Shown here piece after piece: positions 11,935-24,861 of a stretch of DNA of 64,000 bases. A program made the position numbers and the translations under genes. The notes under the pieces were generated by a model. The model searched no databases. It was given only the letters and a program-made list of their open reading frames with translations, and was not told the DNA's origin. The DNA is from Citrus sinensis. Taxonomy: Eukaryota > Streptophyta > Magnoliopsida > Sapindales > Rutaceae. Where the stretch lies: positions 17,300,501 to 17,364,500 of the forward strand of contig NC_068561.1 in assembly GCF_022201045.2 (NCBI RefSeq), in the 5' to 3' direction. Each line of letters opens with the position of its first letter. The first letter of the stretch is position 1.

Positions 11935-12510
11935 AATGTGTTTATTTGATTTTGAAATTGAAATGGATAATTATAAATCATAATAATAATAATAGTAGTA
12001 GTAGGAAGGATAAAATAAAAATTTTAAGATTTAAGTGGGGTAATAGATCATTTTAGGGAATGGAAATCTCATTCACACCTCTATGGGAGTGGAAATTTTA
12101 AGTAATCATTTTAAATTTTAGGTGGGGCTCACCACTATGACTCCAACTCTTTTTTTTTTTTAATACATGAGACTGTTAGTCAAGATACAACATATTACAT
12201 GATACTATAACTGGTATTTATAATCACATAATAACTGTGATTAATTTATATCAACTCTTATATAGCACAACTCATATTTAAATCATCTCTAATATTCGAG
12301 GGATTTCAACTTTTACTCAAAAGATAAGGAAGGAAATTTAAATTAAGCCCACACAATACTTCTATGGGAGTTTGAACCACTTCCCTCACAAGAGTGGTTC
12401 TAACTACTTGGTTAAAGCCCAATAGTTAATTCTAACTCTTATTTAAATAAGTAAACACATCAATTATTTTTATTTCTTAATTCTCATTCTCATTTCTAAT
12501 AAGTAAACAC
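11935..12510. mobile_element. MITE with GTGTTTA ends, interrupted by a SINE
   Basis: The left end (TTAATGTGTTTATTTGATTT) is an approximate inverted copy of the right end (complement of AATAAGTAAACACATCA, near 12485-12505). The interior includes GGTGGGGCTCACCACTATGA, resembling the GTGGGxCCCAC blocks in the element at 50.5-51.2 kb, so the two may be related hAT-type MITEs. A SINE is inserted at 12152-12430. No clean target duplication was found for the MITE. Confidence 0.5.
12142..12440 (-). mobile_element. tRNA-derived SINE nested in a MITE
   Basis: On the minus strand the 5' part reads GGGCTTTAACCAAGTAGTTA (A-box-like) and then GTGGTTCAAACTCCC (B-box-like), which marks a tRNA-related Pol III promoter. 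The 3' end is an A tract, seen as T11 at 12151-12161 on the plus strand. The flanks TCCAACTCTT (12142-12151) and TCTAACTCTT (12431-12440) match at 9 of 10 bases and look like the target-site duplication. Confidence 0.7.
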
Positions 12511-13094
12511 ATCATAAATATAATGTTCAATCCTTTGGGGTCAAAAACTGAACTGAGGATTGTTGCTAGTTTGTTCGGACAAATTGGTTTCAAATGTTAG
12601 ATTAATATAAATTAAACCATCCTGGACTTTTGGTTGGCACTGGGCCCATCCCATAAAGAATCAGAAAATGCAAGGGGCCTAAACCAGCTGAACGAATAAG
12701 GATCATTCTCTTCGGGCACGAAGGCCATCTCCAATCTCTCCAGGGCCGAGGCCTCTCCTTTGCTGTTGAAAGTTACAAAGTGCTTTGACAGATACACGCA
12801 TCGAGAAAATAATATTGCCCAATTTCTCCACACAAACTTTTAATTTATATTTTGGTGTAACAGAGAATTGAAAAGTGAAGATAGATTCATCAAGGAACAA
12901 CACTATATGTATCTACTATCATTTTCCTTTTTTTTCTCCTTTTTTTTTTTGAATATACCACCTTTCTTCTCATGCCAAATCCCATATTGACCACTTTCCC
13001 TCAAACAAGATTGCTTGATGAACTCGCAAGTGACAATGACAGTGAGAGGTTAACACCAAACCCTTCTTGAGACTCTTCAAATGAAACCATGTGA
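12511..13094. other. 3' region of the BZR1-like gene
   Basis: No gene seen beyond the probable 3' UTR of the minus-strand BZR1-like gene. Bases 13001-13040 encode the LSLSLASSSSNLV tail that is now out of frame (see the BZR1-like gene and the finding). Confidence 0.45.
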
Positions 13095-13173
13095 TTATTG
13101 CAAGTACAGTGAGAGGTTAACACCAAACCCTTCTTGAGACTCTTCAAATGAAACCATGTGATTATTGCAAGTA
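13040..13173. repeat. 67-bp exact tandem duplication in the BZR1-like coding end
   Basis: Units 13040-13106 and 13107-13173 appear identical, each starting CAGTGAGAGGTTAACACC. The unit length is not a multiple of three, so the second unit is read in a different frame and ends the protein early. Confidence 0.93.
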
Positions 13174-13670
13174 CAATAATCTTGATCTCCTGATTGATCT
13201 TCAATGGTTACCAGAGTCCGAGACGGCAACTCAATGCTGATCAAGCTTGGCAATCCTGACACGAATTCCTGCTGTAAAAAAGTGAAAAACGATACTCGTT
13301 GTGTTTCAGGAAAAATAAAAATTATGAAGGCTATAATACATGCATAACAATATATATGTACCTTCTTGTAAGTGGTACCATCTTCTTCAACATGCCAACC
13401 GGCTTCGACACAAAGAGCCTTCAATAAGTCATTGTTATCAGCATGCTTGGGAAGCTTGTAGTTGCCATACTTCCGCAGGCCAGCAAATATATTCTTCGCC
13501 ACCGCTCGCCGTCTTTGCTCCCTTTCCTTGTTCCTTTGCCTCTCTTTTTCACTTGGGAATCGATACTTGGTCACTTTAGCTCCATCTTTTGTTGTTTTGT
13601 GAACTTTCCAAGGCCCCTTTGTGGTTTTTATGCACCCACTTAACGCATTTTTTATCTTCCCATCCACCAT
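13095..13670 (-). CDS. Short BES1/BZR1-domain protein
   Basis: Two exons: 13362-13670 and 13095-13271, with donor AAG|GTACAT and acceptor TTTTTTACAG|CAG, predicting 161 residues. Residues about 20-103 form the plant-specific BES1/BZR1 DNA-binding domain, seen in [20 protein letters not shown] and then [20 protein letters not shown] and [11 protein letters not shown]. Family members are nuclear factors in brassinosteroid signalling that bind E-box or BRRE sites. The usual Ser/Pro-rich GSK3-target region and PEST segment are absent; typical members have about 300 residues. The C-terminus reads [11 protein letters not shown] and stops just inside the second unit of a 67-bp duplication. It could be an expressed small regulator or a decaying paralogue. 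Confidence 0.75.
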   Translation of the reverse strand: MVDGKIKNALSGCIKTTKGPWKVHKTTKDGAKVTKYRFPSEKERQRNKEREQRRRAVAKNIFAGLRKYGNYKLPKHADNNDLLKALCVEAGWHVEEDGTTYKKVHIYCYACIIAFIIFIFPETQRVSFFTFLQQEFVSGLPSLISIELPSRTLVTIEDQSGDQDYCTCNNHMVSFEESQEGFGVNLSLYLQ

Positions 13671-14918
13671 GTTTTCCCTTCACTTTTCTTGCTTTCTTTA
13701 AACTTTGAAAGAGATAATGTACCGTAGCAAGCTCCTGAAAGAGAGATATAGAGAAAACTGAAAGGGAGGACAGATTTTCAGAGTAGCTTTTTCTTGAGAT
13801 TTCGGAATGTTCTTGTCTCCTTGGACCGACCAAAGTGGGGAGTGGTGACTTGTTGAAGTTGCTATGATAATCATATGACCATTTTATCCATCGAATTTAA
13901 GACAGTTCACATCAATTGTAAGGGTAGTTTTGTCGTTTGATTAACATTGGCTTTCTTGTCCCTATCCTTACAAATAGTAGCTGATCGACGCCAGAGATTC
14001 GATTTCAGATTAAAGTGCAATCTAGGACAAAAATTGTGATACGAGATGTTCTTGAAAAGGAAGACATCTCAAAGTTTGGCTTATTTTTATTGCCGTGACA
14101 CGAATTGTTTGAAGGAAACAGAGCGGAGAGTTCATGATTGTTTCCATAGACCCTTAAAAAATCAGCCCTTATGATATTCGATCAAAGTCTTTTGGAATAA
14201 TGGATGTATGAACGGCCAGATTTTGCCCATTGGAAGGTATGACCATAACCTACGGCGTGCCGTGCAGTTTGCTTCCAATATTCCAAAAACAACGTATATG
14301 CTTGGTGAAGGACTTTTGGATACTGAAAACTTCTCTACTGCTTACGCTATCATACCGTATACAATCACCGTTTGATCGTTAATTATTTGTACAAAATTTT
14401 CTCTTTGCGAGTCATTATTTACAAAAATCAGAACACCAGAGACTCCCAAACAAAAATTACAAGAACCATTTTCTAAAATGGTTGAGTTGCTAAAGTGCAC
14501 GCCTTTGTAATTGTTTAACTGTAATCCAAAGTGGTCTATAAACGGCACCAAAATGGGTGCCTGGCTCCAGTGAAGATGCTTTTGTGACTTTGCTTTCTAA
14601 CCTAAATGCATGGGATGCATTTGTCCTGATTCTTATCAGAATATCAGCTTTTCAGTAGAAAGAGAAGACTTGCAGAGAAAATGCCACTGCCAATTGAATC
14701 TGCTTTAAGCATTTCAGAGGATAAGGCTGCTAACACCCACTAGTCGTTGAGCACCAAGTGATTTAACTGGCTTTTGATCCAAATTCTACCCAGAAGAGGA
14801 ATATGTCTCAGAAATTTTAACCAGCTAATAATTTGTTGTGCATGTGTCATCAAAATGGCAAAAGGTTGGTTTGAGGTTGAGGCTTACTTGTTACTTTTAT
14901 AGCAGCCCCCTTCATCAA
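13671..14918. other. Intergenic between BZR1-like gene and BRCA2
   Basis: Holds the 5' flank of the BZR1-like gene and the 3' flank of BRCA2. No other gene or repeat recognised. Confidence 0.5.
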
Positions 14919-17098
14919 TTAACATTTACGATCCCCAATAATAAATAAAACATTCTCCTTAAGCTTGTCAATGATCTGTGAGAATCGAACCAAAGAGAAA
15001 ATGTAGTTTAATAGCAAGGGATGAGTAACCAAAAACAGTGACAAAGTTGATTTTAGTTAGTTAGTCATACCAAGCTAGAGATCTTTGCCCAACTTTGAGC
15101 AGAGGCAGCGGCACTTCTAAGGTGAGAACAGGTTGGGAAATCGAAACTTAAAAAATATGATGAGTTTTCAGTTGCTTCTGCTACCCAAATATGATTTAAG
15201 TGGTCTTTTGGTCTCTTGATGAGATTACAGAAGCCAACCTGCAAAGATGAAAGATTAGCAACCAAAAAGCCTGTCTATTCACCAAAATAATCCCCCAAGT
15301 GATATCTTCATCAGAGTTAGATTGTCTAGAAAGAAACTATGTCAATTTCCCAAAAACCCCATATATTAGATAATATGTACCTCAGTTGCAATTAATAGCC
15401 ATGGTTAATTAGAAGTTCGCTTTGAAAACTATTGAGCTCTACATTATTCCAGTTTTGTAGCTTTCATAAAATCAGTAATTCGGTACAGTTAAAGGAACAA
15501 CATTATACTCACTGTGGATCCAACAAGGTTATAGTTAATTGGCGAAAATGAATCATCATCTATGTATGGTGAACTGATGCTAATGGCAAGTAAAGATTTT
15601 GATAGATCTTCCAATTGCAACTCTAGCATGGAGCCATCTGTGACGAAAATCCATTGTTTCTTTTGCTGAGAATCCTCATAAACATCTCCCACATGCACCA
15701 CGAATGCAGCTATATCAAATTCACTATATAATCAAAGAACAAGCATTAGCAAGCACAAATCAGAAGTATAAATATAAAAAGGTTCAGATATATCAAATCA
15801 CCTGGAAAGTGGAACTTCACCCAAATTTGAAATTAGAACTGATCTGCGGGGACTGAAGAAAGGCCTACAGACAAGTATGAACTGGATTAAATTTGTTAAT
15901 GAGGAAAACCCAATGGAGACTTTTAACCTCTCGAAAAGGTGATGACTAATCACTACTCCCAAAAACATAAACTTGTGCAAGGACCCAAACCAGTATTCAA
16001 ATTCTATTAAGGCCCCTCACTTTACATGCAATGACAGATTTAGGTAGCTGGCTTAGCCCATAGAAAAGGGCATTTAACTTCTAAAAAAAGGACAAACTGA
16101 GACTTACTTAAAATGTTCAGTTGCTAGAGGAGATAGAGGCTGCCACTTTGTAGTAGATCCCCTTGCTTGTAAATAAAGAGTATTTGAATCAGAGTTCATT
16201 GGTACAAGCCCTAGAATGGCATATGCCTGCCCCTCAACCAGTTCACATTGCTGTTCAACAGCAAGTAAATGTAATTTAACAGTGGTAAGAAATTTAAAAT
16301 TGTCTTCATAATGATTAAGATGAGGCTGGATAGAAATAAGTAGTTATCAGGAGGGGGAAAAAAAAGGATCAGTTATGATAGAAATTCAATAGACAGGCAA
16401 AAAGACATGAAATTGAAATGCCTGATAAAACACAGGTGCAAACACAACCTGACAAAAGACAGCTTGCAATTAGATACTACGATTCACCTGTTTCTCTGCC
16501 GGGTTCCAGATTGTTATAATGCCTTCTCTAGAGCTGCCCTTTCCTTGATAATTTTTACCAGTTAATCCAACCACCCTCACCCTCATAAATGGTGTGACAT
16601 CTCTCTCTCTTAAGCCAGCGTTTTCCAAGGCCTTCTCAATTGATCTTTCCATATTTGATTGCCTTGTTGCCTAAGGATAATATAGCAAGATTAAAATAAC
16701 TTTTTAAATATAGACTAATATATCAAGCGAAGAAACCAAACTCCACCTCTAATTTTGCTTGATAAGTGGCAAAAGAAGTTAGTTGCTCTGGACTCATTTC
16801 TGCCATAATAACTTCTGGTTCAGCTACTGTTTCAAGCATTTTGAAAAGTTTTGCTCCTTCACTGTTGCTATCATTAAGTATATGAGAATCTTTGTTCCCC
16901 CTTTGGAACTCAGAAACAATTCCTTCTACAACCATAGACTGCCTGTAGCCCAAAAAAGTAAATAAAAAATGATCAAGAATGAGAACAACCAGATTCCAGA
17001 ATTTAATGTTAAAGTTACATGATCAATAATATTAAATCATAACTTGCACAATTTACATGAATACAAAGGATACGCACGCGCACTTGATGGGGGAGACA

Positions 17099-17146
<48 letters not shown>

Positions 17147-20100
17147 TGTGCTACTGTCTGAAATTACTCAATAGAACTAAGAGCTGTACAGGTTGGTAAA
17201 TATAAAATCCAAAGAGGTCTAAACTTCTTCTGGATTACTCCATAATTAAGAAAGCAGTCATATCTTCTGTGATACATTTATATGCCAAACTGCTTTCAAC
17301 AAATTGCAATGCAATTCTTTGAATCCTAGATAGAAGGTTACTTCAACCACCTCAGACTGTTCATTTGTGACTGGTAAGAAAAACAACCAATTACTCCAGC
17401 AAGGTGTAATTTGATTTATTCACAGGGACAATAGAAAGGCAGAAATGAAGCAGGCAAAGGCACACCTGTGCTGGTATAATTGCATCACTTTACATTCCAT
17501 CCTTTCTGATCTCACAATAGATCTCCCATCACTTAACCTATATGAAAGTAACCCAAAAAAGAAACAAAAAATGCAAGTCAATTGCATGCATATTATACTT
17601 GATACTTAACAAGTAAAAATTATAAGACAGGATATAGTTCAAATGACCTCTCCTTGTACAGAACAGGATATATCCGTGTGACCCCAACTAAAGTCCTTGG
17701 AACTGGGCCTCCATTACTCTTGATGCATCTAAATGCCAAAGGAGCACCAAAACCCTTGCCTGTAGGAAATACGAAAACTAAGCATGAAAAATCAATAGGG
17801 GGTAAAAAGGATAAACAAACTAAAAGTGCTTACAAAATCCCAATCGATCAGCCCAATGAGCTCTGTATGTCCCATTTATGTTCAACTGTAAGCTAATAGA
17901 TCCTGAAGCCTGAAATTTGAGCAAAATATGAGAAGAGAGCTTCTAATGACAGAAGGTATAACATGCAAATAATTTAGCTTCACTGGAAAACCAAAGGCTC
18001 TCACAAACCTCGAGGGGAGAAACAGGCCCAACCCAACCACATAATATTGCTCCCCAGATCTTCATAAGAAAAATCTAAACGGTAAGTGAAAGCCAACGCA
18101 GCCTAACATGATATAATCAGAAAGCAGGAATGAAAAACAAAGATATTAACATATTACCCTGAGTTTCTGTCCCACAAAAAGTTTCCCAGCTGCAAGGTGC
18201 TTCGACAGCAATACATCCAAAAAAGCATCAACTGAATACCTGAGAGCTAATATTCAATTTCATACCAAAGAAATGTGCTTGTAAAGCAAGGATTAATACT
18301 TGAACATTCCTTACCACCCATCAGTCAGTTCCAGCTTTGCAGCATAGCTATTTTCAGCCCCATGTTGTGCCTCAGGATGAGTCTCAATCTTCGGTACACA
18401 ATTCATGTGAATGGCTGAAATGCATAGCACCATCATTGAGGAAGGCAATGCATCCCCTTCCAGGATTCGCTTAATTGCAGATCGATGGCCATTATTTACT
18501 TCTCTCTCATATCTGTTCAAAAGGACCACAAGTTGCCTCATGGACGTCTTACAAACCCAAGATTAAACAAATAATTTAAAGTTACGTTACCTATACTTCA
18601 ATTCTTCAAGCACATTGAAAACAGTCAAAAATTTGCCAGCAGACTTGGCTAAGTAGCATCTTTCATAGCATGCCAGTTTCCAGACTATCCACTTATAGTG
18701 ATTTGACACCCATCTAGAAAGATAAATAAATGGAATGGGTCAAAAGCAGGCAAACAAGGATACAAAGTTACTATTTGCTTTCTTTAAGGGGAAAAAAAAA
18801 AGAGTATTCAGTATAAATTACTGGAACCCAAACCATGAACCTGAACTGAAATATTAGAGTCAGTGTAGCACATCCGCAATCCACATTATTCAACCATAAA
18901 TATGATGCAAAATGCTTTTAACAGGAATATCATGTCACCAAGCAAAATAGAAATAATTAAAGCTCCTGCCTATCTCTAAACCAGCAATCATAAAAAGTTA
19001 ATTTTAACATGCCAATATCCTTATCACAACCCACACAATATACGGCAGATACAGAAGCAATGTAATTCCAAGAATCATATTTTTGAGGAGGGCAAAAAAA
19101 AGAAGAACAGATCAAGGCTAAGAAGTGTACAGTTTAGAGGCATATTGCGTAGAAGCTCCAGATTGCGCTAACATATTGAAAAGAGCCTCTGCTCCAATGC
19201 AATTTAAGCCAGATGCATCATGAAACATGTATTTATCTGCATTATGAGATTTCATCTGTCTTACTTGATCTTGCAAATGATCCAACTAGATTCAGGCATG
19301 TAAAAGGGTGTCAGTGGTAAGAAGATATCAATCACTATGAAGCCAAAACAAAAAAAAAAAGGAAGAAGAAGAACTTGCAAAAGCCTGTGTACCATGCCTT
19401 GGGCTGATGGAGGCATTCCAAAATATTCCTTCATGGACATTCTAGGAATCTGATATGGATATCTAGAGAGAACTTTTTTTTTGCAACCAGATTGTTCTGA
19501 TGATAAAGTAGATAAACCTGACAGAAAATATACCTTAAATAAGGAGCACCAGGAATGATAATTAACAACCAGAAAGTCATTTCAGAAACCTCCAAAAATT
19601 TACCATTAGGTGAAGAAAGATTTGTTCTCAACGGGGTGGAGAATTTGGAGATACGGGGCCTCTTGAATGGAGAAATAGAACTTCTCAATAGTCTCTTCTT
19701 TTCACAAGTTTGCTTAATATTTGCACAAGCTGTGCTGGTACTATTTGTAATATCAGCCAAAGGCTTACCAGATGACCTCCCAAGTGAATTAATTTTTGAA
19801 CCAATATCATCTTCCACTGAGTTGTCCATTATGGCTTTATGGCCATGTGTGCTTCTTATGGGCTTCTTTACGGAAGGAATTTTACCATTCAACCCACTGA
19901 CTCCATCATGGTCAACTGCATCAAATTTCTCAATCAAGTTAGCAGACGTGTTTATATTTTCTGAATTGATCCGCGACCTCACAGGGTTTGAAAACAACCG
20001 TAAAGGAGATGTGAAATTTTTTGATGCTGTTTTGGTCCCTGCTGTTCCTAGACGGAAAAAGGAAGTGAAAACATCATTTTCCTTGTTTGAAGAAGAATCA

Positions 20101-21446
20101 TCAAATCTTCTGTGTTTAAAAGATGTAAGATCCAATTGATCCACATCTACTTCGTGAAAGAATGTCCCTAACTCAGGATCACCAAGAAGGTTCCTTGCAT
20201 ACTGCAATGCATCACTGGAGACAGATAAAGATCTTCCTCCTGCAGTTTGGAACTTAATCTGAGGCGGTTTGGGTGCAGAATTAAGCCCTTCCGTTTGCAT
20301 CATGTTTGAACTTATCTTGTTCTTGAATCTACTTTCGGCAAAACCAGCCTTACTAATTGATGAAGGCCTTAGAACTGATGTATCACTCTCAAATACATTA
20401 CCCTTCACTCCCTCTTTCACTTCAAAACGGGGAGTTGATGTCATCCTTGTATGTTGAAGGCCTTCAAAACTCCAATCATTACGCCCTTCTTCCAGTCCCA
20501 ACAATGATTTTGCTCTAACCAAACCAGCAGAGGATATGTTAACAGTTTTTCCAGAACCTGTCTGGAAAAGAGAATTGGAGAAGCCAAATCCATTTTCCCT
20601 CGGGTGCTCTTCACCTATAACATTTACCAAAGTTTGATTATTTAGTGGAAAAAAAATTGTAGTTTATGCTATAGTACAATATCAATTCAACCAAGTCAAC
20701 ATCAAATTGACTGATTTCCTTGATCTTGAATCAAAAACACTCTAATCCTGTCTATAAGATTAATAGAAAATTTACAGTGTTTGTTGGAAACAGACAAAAT
20801 TGTTTCTTCAGAATTAGAAAAAGAATGTTCGTGATTGCTTAAGTACTCAATGGATACTTTTTGAAATGGCAAGAAAGCACTCTCATTGCATTTTGAAGAA
20901 GCAATTAATAGGATTTTAATTAAAAGTGCACAAAATCTATCTACAAAAAATGCTTTTACTGAAAAAGCACTTTACAATTGCACCGGAAACACCACCTATC
21001 ATGTTTTCACTAGCAAGTTGTTAAACCAACCAAACAAATAGATTTAAACGAATGATAGCGCACCAGCAAACGAAATGCCACAGTCATTGTCAGTGCCGAG
21101 AACAGATAACGCTTTCTCAATCGAAGACTGCTTCAACGGCACCACTTTGCCCGAACCGGTTTTAAACATCGGAGTACTAACATTATCAGCTCCTTCGTTT
21201 CCGTTTTCTGGAAGCTTCGAGTGCCCTATAAAAACCATGTAAATTCATAAAAACTATACGTTATAGATATACACGTGCTCGTGAGTGCAATTTACCTTCA
21301 AGCAAGAGATCGGACATGGAAGGGAGACGGAAACTCGAGCTGTGCGGCTGAATTGAGGAACCATTTGGTTCCGGCTGGAGTATCCTACCGGATACCTGCC
21401 ATTTAAAATTGTTATCGGCGTCGGAGAATATCTGCCACGTGGACAT
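14919..21446 (-). CDS. BRCA2: BRCA2 homologue, recombinase mediator
   Basis: Nineteen exons fit by splice sites and phase: 21296-21446, 21064-21225, 19604-20614, 19393-19472, 19131-19285, 18591-18713, 18315-18512, 18158-18239, 18009-18059, 17834-17909, 17648-17759, 17466-17537, 16747-16942, 16488-16670, 16108-16250, 15802-15864, 15513-15723, 15071-15238, 14919-14975. The sum, 3294 bp, is divisible by three and gives 1097 residues, close to plant BRCA2. It begins MSTWQIFSDADNNFKW. Three BRC repeats are visible: FKTGSGKVV (about 70), FQTGSGKTV (about 120) and FQTAGGRSL (about 226); these bind RAD51/DMC1. The helical domain starts near residue 445 (MKEYFGMPPSAQG), followed by OB folds (VDAFLDVLLSKHLAAGKLFV; RIWGAILCGWVGPVSPLE) that bind DSS1 and ssDNA. 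The last exon encodes IIDKLKENVLFIIGDRKC. It loads recombinase in meiotic and somatic homologous recombination. Confidence 0.95.
17104..17146. repeat. (AT)n microsatellite in BRCA2 intron 12
   Basis: A run of about 21 AT dinucleotides inside the BRCA2 intron between exons 12 and 13, likely length-polymorphic. Confidence 0.95.
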
Positions 21447-24400
21447 TTCCGGTGATGATTGTTAGGGTTTCGCTTTTCAGCGCTTGAATTGGGATCAATG
21501 GAACATCCTAATTTTTCGGTAATTTTTTATTGTTCAGAAGGCGGGAAAGTTGAAAGGGATGGAGGGGAATTGAAATGGGAAAAAGCATTTTTGTGGGATA
21601 ATTTTGTTTTGGGCCAAGATGGGCCTACTTGTTTTGTGCTCGTATGAGAGACCAAGCTGTTACGAGCCCAATTTCTATATTCGCAATTACTTTCGGTCGG
21701 ATATAAAAAGAGTAATAAAGTTTGAATCCCTGAATTTTTCTGTTCATTATCTAGGGAAATGTTTTGTTTTGCCCAATGCACCAAATAAGTCCCTTTAGTG
21801 TTTTTTTTTTTTATTTAAATTTTACACGAAAAATTTACTAGGACTTACAATTTGAGAATCCACCGAACCTCTTGGACTCATTTTAGGTTGAATTTATATT
21901 TCAACATTTAAAGAAATAAAAAATAATTAATACATAAGAGTGGTTGAAGGTTTGAAATTCTCACCTGCTGGACCACATGAATGAGAATCAAAGTAGCTTA
22001 CCATTTCTTCAAAAATAGATTTTCGAAAGCTTAGCTATAGAGGTCAGAGACCAGACTGTTATGCCCTTACTTGAGAGAAATGAATAATTGCATTGAATAA
22101 TTATTAATTACTTGTTAACATAATTATGAATCTCCCTAAATTATATTTACAGTAACTCGCCGCACAGGAAAATCATCCACTAGTTCGCCAAACCTCCTTA
22201 CCTTGTTTCTCCCTTTTTTTTTTTTTTCTTTTTTTACCTTCAAATCTTTTACAAGTGGAGCCAAAATATACTCTTGTTTCGTGTAAGACTTGCATTCTGT
22301 TCTCGAGAATGGAGACTAGAAAGCTTTCGAATCCTTTGGCGGGTTGGCCAAAAGCACTGCCAGTGCATATAATATAATGCGAAGCAAGTACAATTCTTTG
22401 AACATGGAGGCTCGTTGATACATCCCCCAATAAAATATATTGCCCCGATGGTTTGTACCGTCAAAAAAATAAAACTTCTACCATGTGCGAAGAAGACAAA
22501 GAATAACTTCAACATTAAGCATGAGCATTAACAAAGACATCACAAATTACAACATGTTACGGCTTCTCTTGCATCGAGAACTACGTTCATGAACAAACCC
22601 CTTGTTAAGAACAAACCGAAATTAATGGCCTTCTCTTAGGTTGCGAAATTGATGGCCTTCTCTTAGGTTGCGAAATTCAACGGCTAAGATCCTAAGATTA
22701 CGACTTGCTAGAAATTAACATGAAGAGCTTACCACCATTTTTATCATCGACTAATTTCAAAATATGAAATAGAATCATCTCTTTATTTGAATTCTACTGA
22801 ATTTTTAAAATTTTTTTGTCATGTGTTTTTTAATAATAGTGTATGAGTAAAATTTATTTTTTTTTATTTTTTTATTTATTAATTACCAATCAATAATTGA
22901 ATTATTTACTCAGAATATGATTAGATCAGTAGAAAATATTAACCTTCAAAAAATACCACAAGTAACAAGCCACGTGAACGGTGCCGGTGATGAGCTGTAG
23001 TCAACCTCAATGCCACTAGCCGCGCCGTATAATTTACGGGGGAAATGAATTCGGATGTACGACGGGGCGTGCACCCGGAGGATTACTCACATGAGGACAA
23101 AATCAAAGTAATAAACTTTACTCGAGTATATGATATGTCAAGACGTGGGCCACGTTCGCTATGATTATCACGTATCTGCTCTAACGTGATATCTTCCAGG
23201 TTATTTGGTTTGACTTTTTGACCTTTCGTGAGTTTGGCACGGTTTATGCAGCCAGTGCAGGCAGGGATTGTGTAACCTATTACGGAAAATGTCTGGGGTT
23301 CTCGAATAGAAGGGCTGTCCACTCCGTGTAATTATGATATGTTTGTGTCCTGTTTTATTTATGACATGTCATTTATTAATTATGTCTAAATATTAAATTA
23401 TAAATACGACATATTTATTAATCACGTTCAAATATCAAAATATAACTATAATTAATTTATAAATTTTGTTAAAATAATAAAATACGGATATGACTTATTT
23501 ATTAATTGTGTTAATTGCATTGACTCGTTTAACATATTAAATGCAAAAAATTAATAATCAATTTAAAAGTAACAAATATGTTAGTATTATTCTTTAAAAT
23601 AGATATAAATAAGTTAGCATTACATAAATATGTGGTGAATAAGTTTATAACTCAATATAGATATACCATGAGCAATTAATTTAGTGTTCAATATACACAT
23701 TTTTTTTATTTTTCAATAATATTACTATATATTAATTAATATTTATGTTATAAATGTGTAATTATGTTGAGGTGGTCCAACATGAATACGACACGATTAT
23801 TTATCGTGTTGTGTCGTGTTAACCAATTTATTAATCGTGTCAATATTTATCAAAATAAATGAAAAAAAATGTGTCATATCTATGTCGTGACCCATTGTGC
23901 CACCTCTATCTAATAGTGTTGCTCTTTTTTTTTAATTAATTTATTGTTATGTATATATTTCAACTAACCGCGCTAAATTACGAATGCTCATACATACATG
24001 ATAAGGAAGCAATAGATAGACAAGGAGGGAAGCTACTAGACCATTTCACATCATAATCAATTAAAATAAGTGAAAATTATCATGTGCGGATATTATTACC
24101 TTCTAAAATTTAAAGTAACTAATAATAGTTGTGTGTGTATAAGTGCTAAGCAATGATGCATTGGATAAAATTTACACTATAAAACGTGTGAATACTTATT
24201 ATTACACAAAACAATAATTGCACACATTTTCAATAACAAATGAACAATAAAATTCTAGCTATTTATACGAGCATGGCCTTAACAGATATAGATAGAATGT
24301 CCTCATCTTCAAATACACGAATCTACGTTAGATTATGGGAAATGGCATATTAGAGTATACATACATACAAAATAAATTTTCAATTTTAAATTACTTGATA

Positions 24401-24861
24401 TATCCAGTTTTGTATGTCCAGTAATGTAACATTATACGAAAATTGTCATTAATTTATTACACATTATTCTAGTCACCAAATTCATAGCAAAGAAAAGAAA
24501 AGAAAAGAAAACTTTCATCTTTATATTCTGGCGTGTTGCGGAAGCGTGAAGCAGGTGCCAATTCCAAAAATGCAGCAGTTGCTTTTTAAAACGTGATTGC
24601 TATTTCTACTCTTTTGTTTATTCGATACAACGAATACGTTAGCGAAACATTACGGCTCGAAACTTTAAAAGCAGGCACTCTAGCTGCCAGTGGTGAAGAT
24701 GTGGCTCCCACGTGGTGCATAAGGAACGAATCAGAATTAAGGAGGCTGTGATGTGACCACCGACTCTCACTAGCCGATTCGATTATGTGGAACGATTTCT
24801 TTTTCATATTTTGAAATTGATCTAAAATTTTAGGATAATTATCAACTACCCAATATTTTAA
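21447..24861. other. Gene-poor region upstream of BRCA2
   Basis: The first few hundred bases are the probable BRCA2 promoter. No protein gene is supported beyond that. At 22628-22680 a segment containing GATGGCCTTCTCTTAGGTTG is repeated in tandem. From about 23330 to 23900 the sequence is very AT-rich with recurring CGTGTTG/CACGA-type motifs, which may be an old repeat whose class I cannot name. An (AAAAG)n tract lies near 24490-24510. Confidence 0.45.

Noticed and set aside
19431-19603. Read-through extension of BRCA2 exon 3 (about 50 residues)
   Set aside because: It has no family similarity. Splicing from 19603 to the acceptor at 19472 keeps phase and restores the conserved RYPYQIPRMSMKEYFGMPP block.
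22173-22515. Overlapping minus-strand frames of 85-88 codons
   Set aside because: No recognisable motif, no splice or promoter context, and they cross poly-T tracts.
23083-23322. 79-codon minus-strand frame
   Set aside because: Looks like chance; no similarity recognised and no supporting context.
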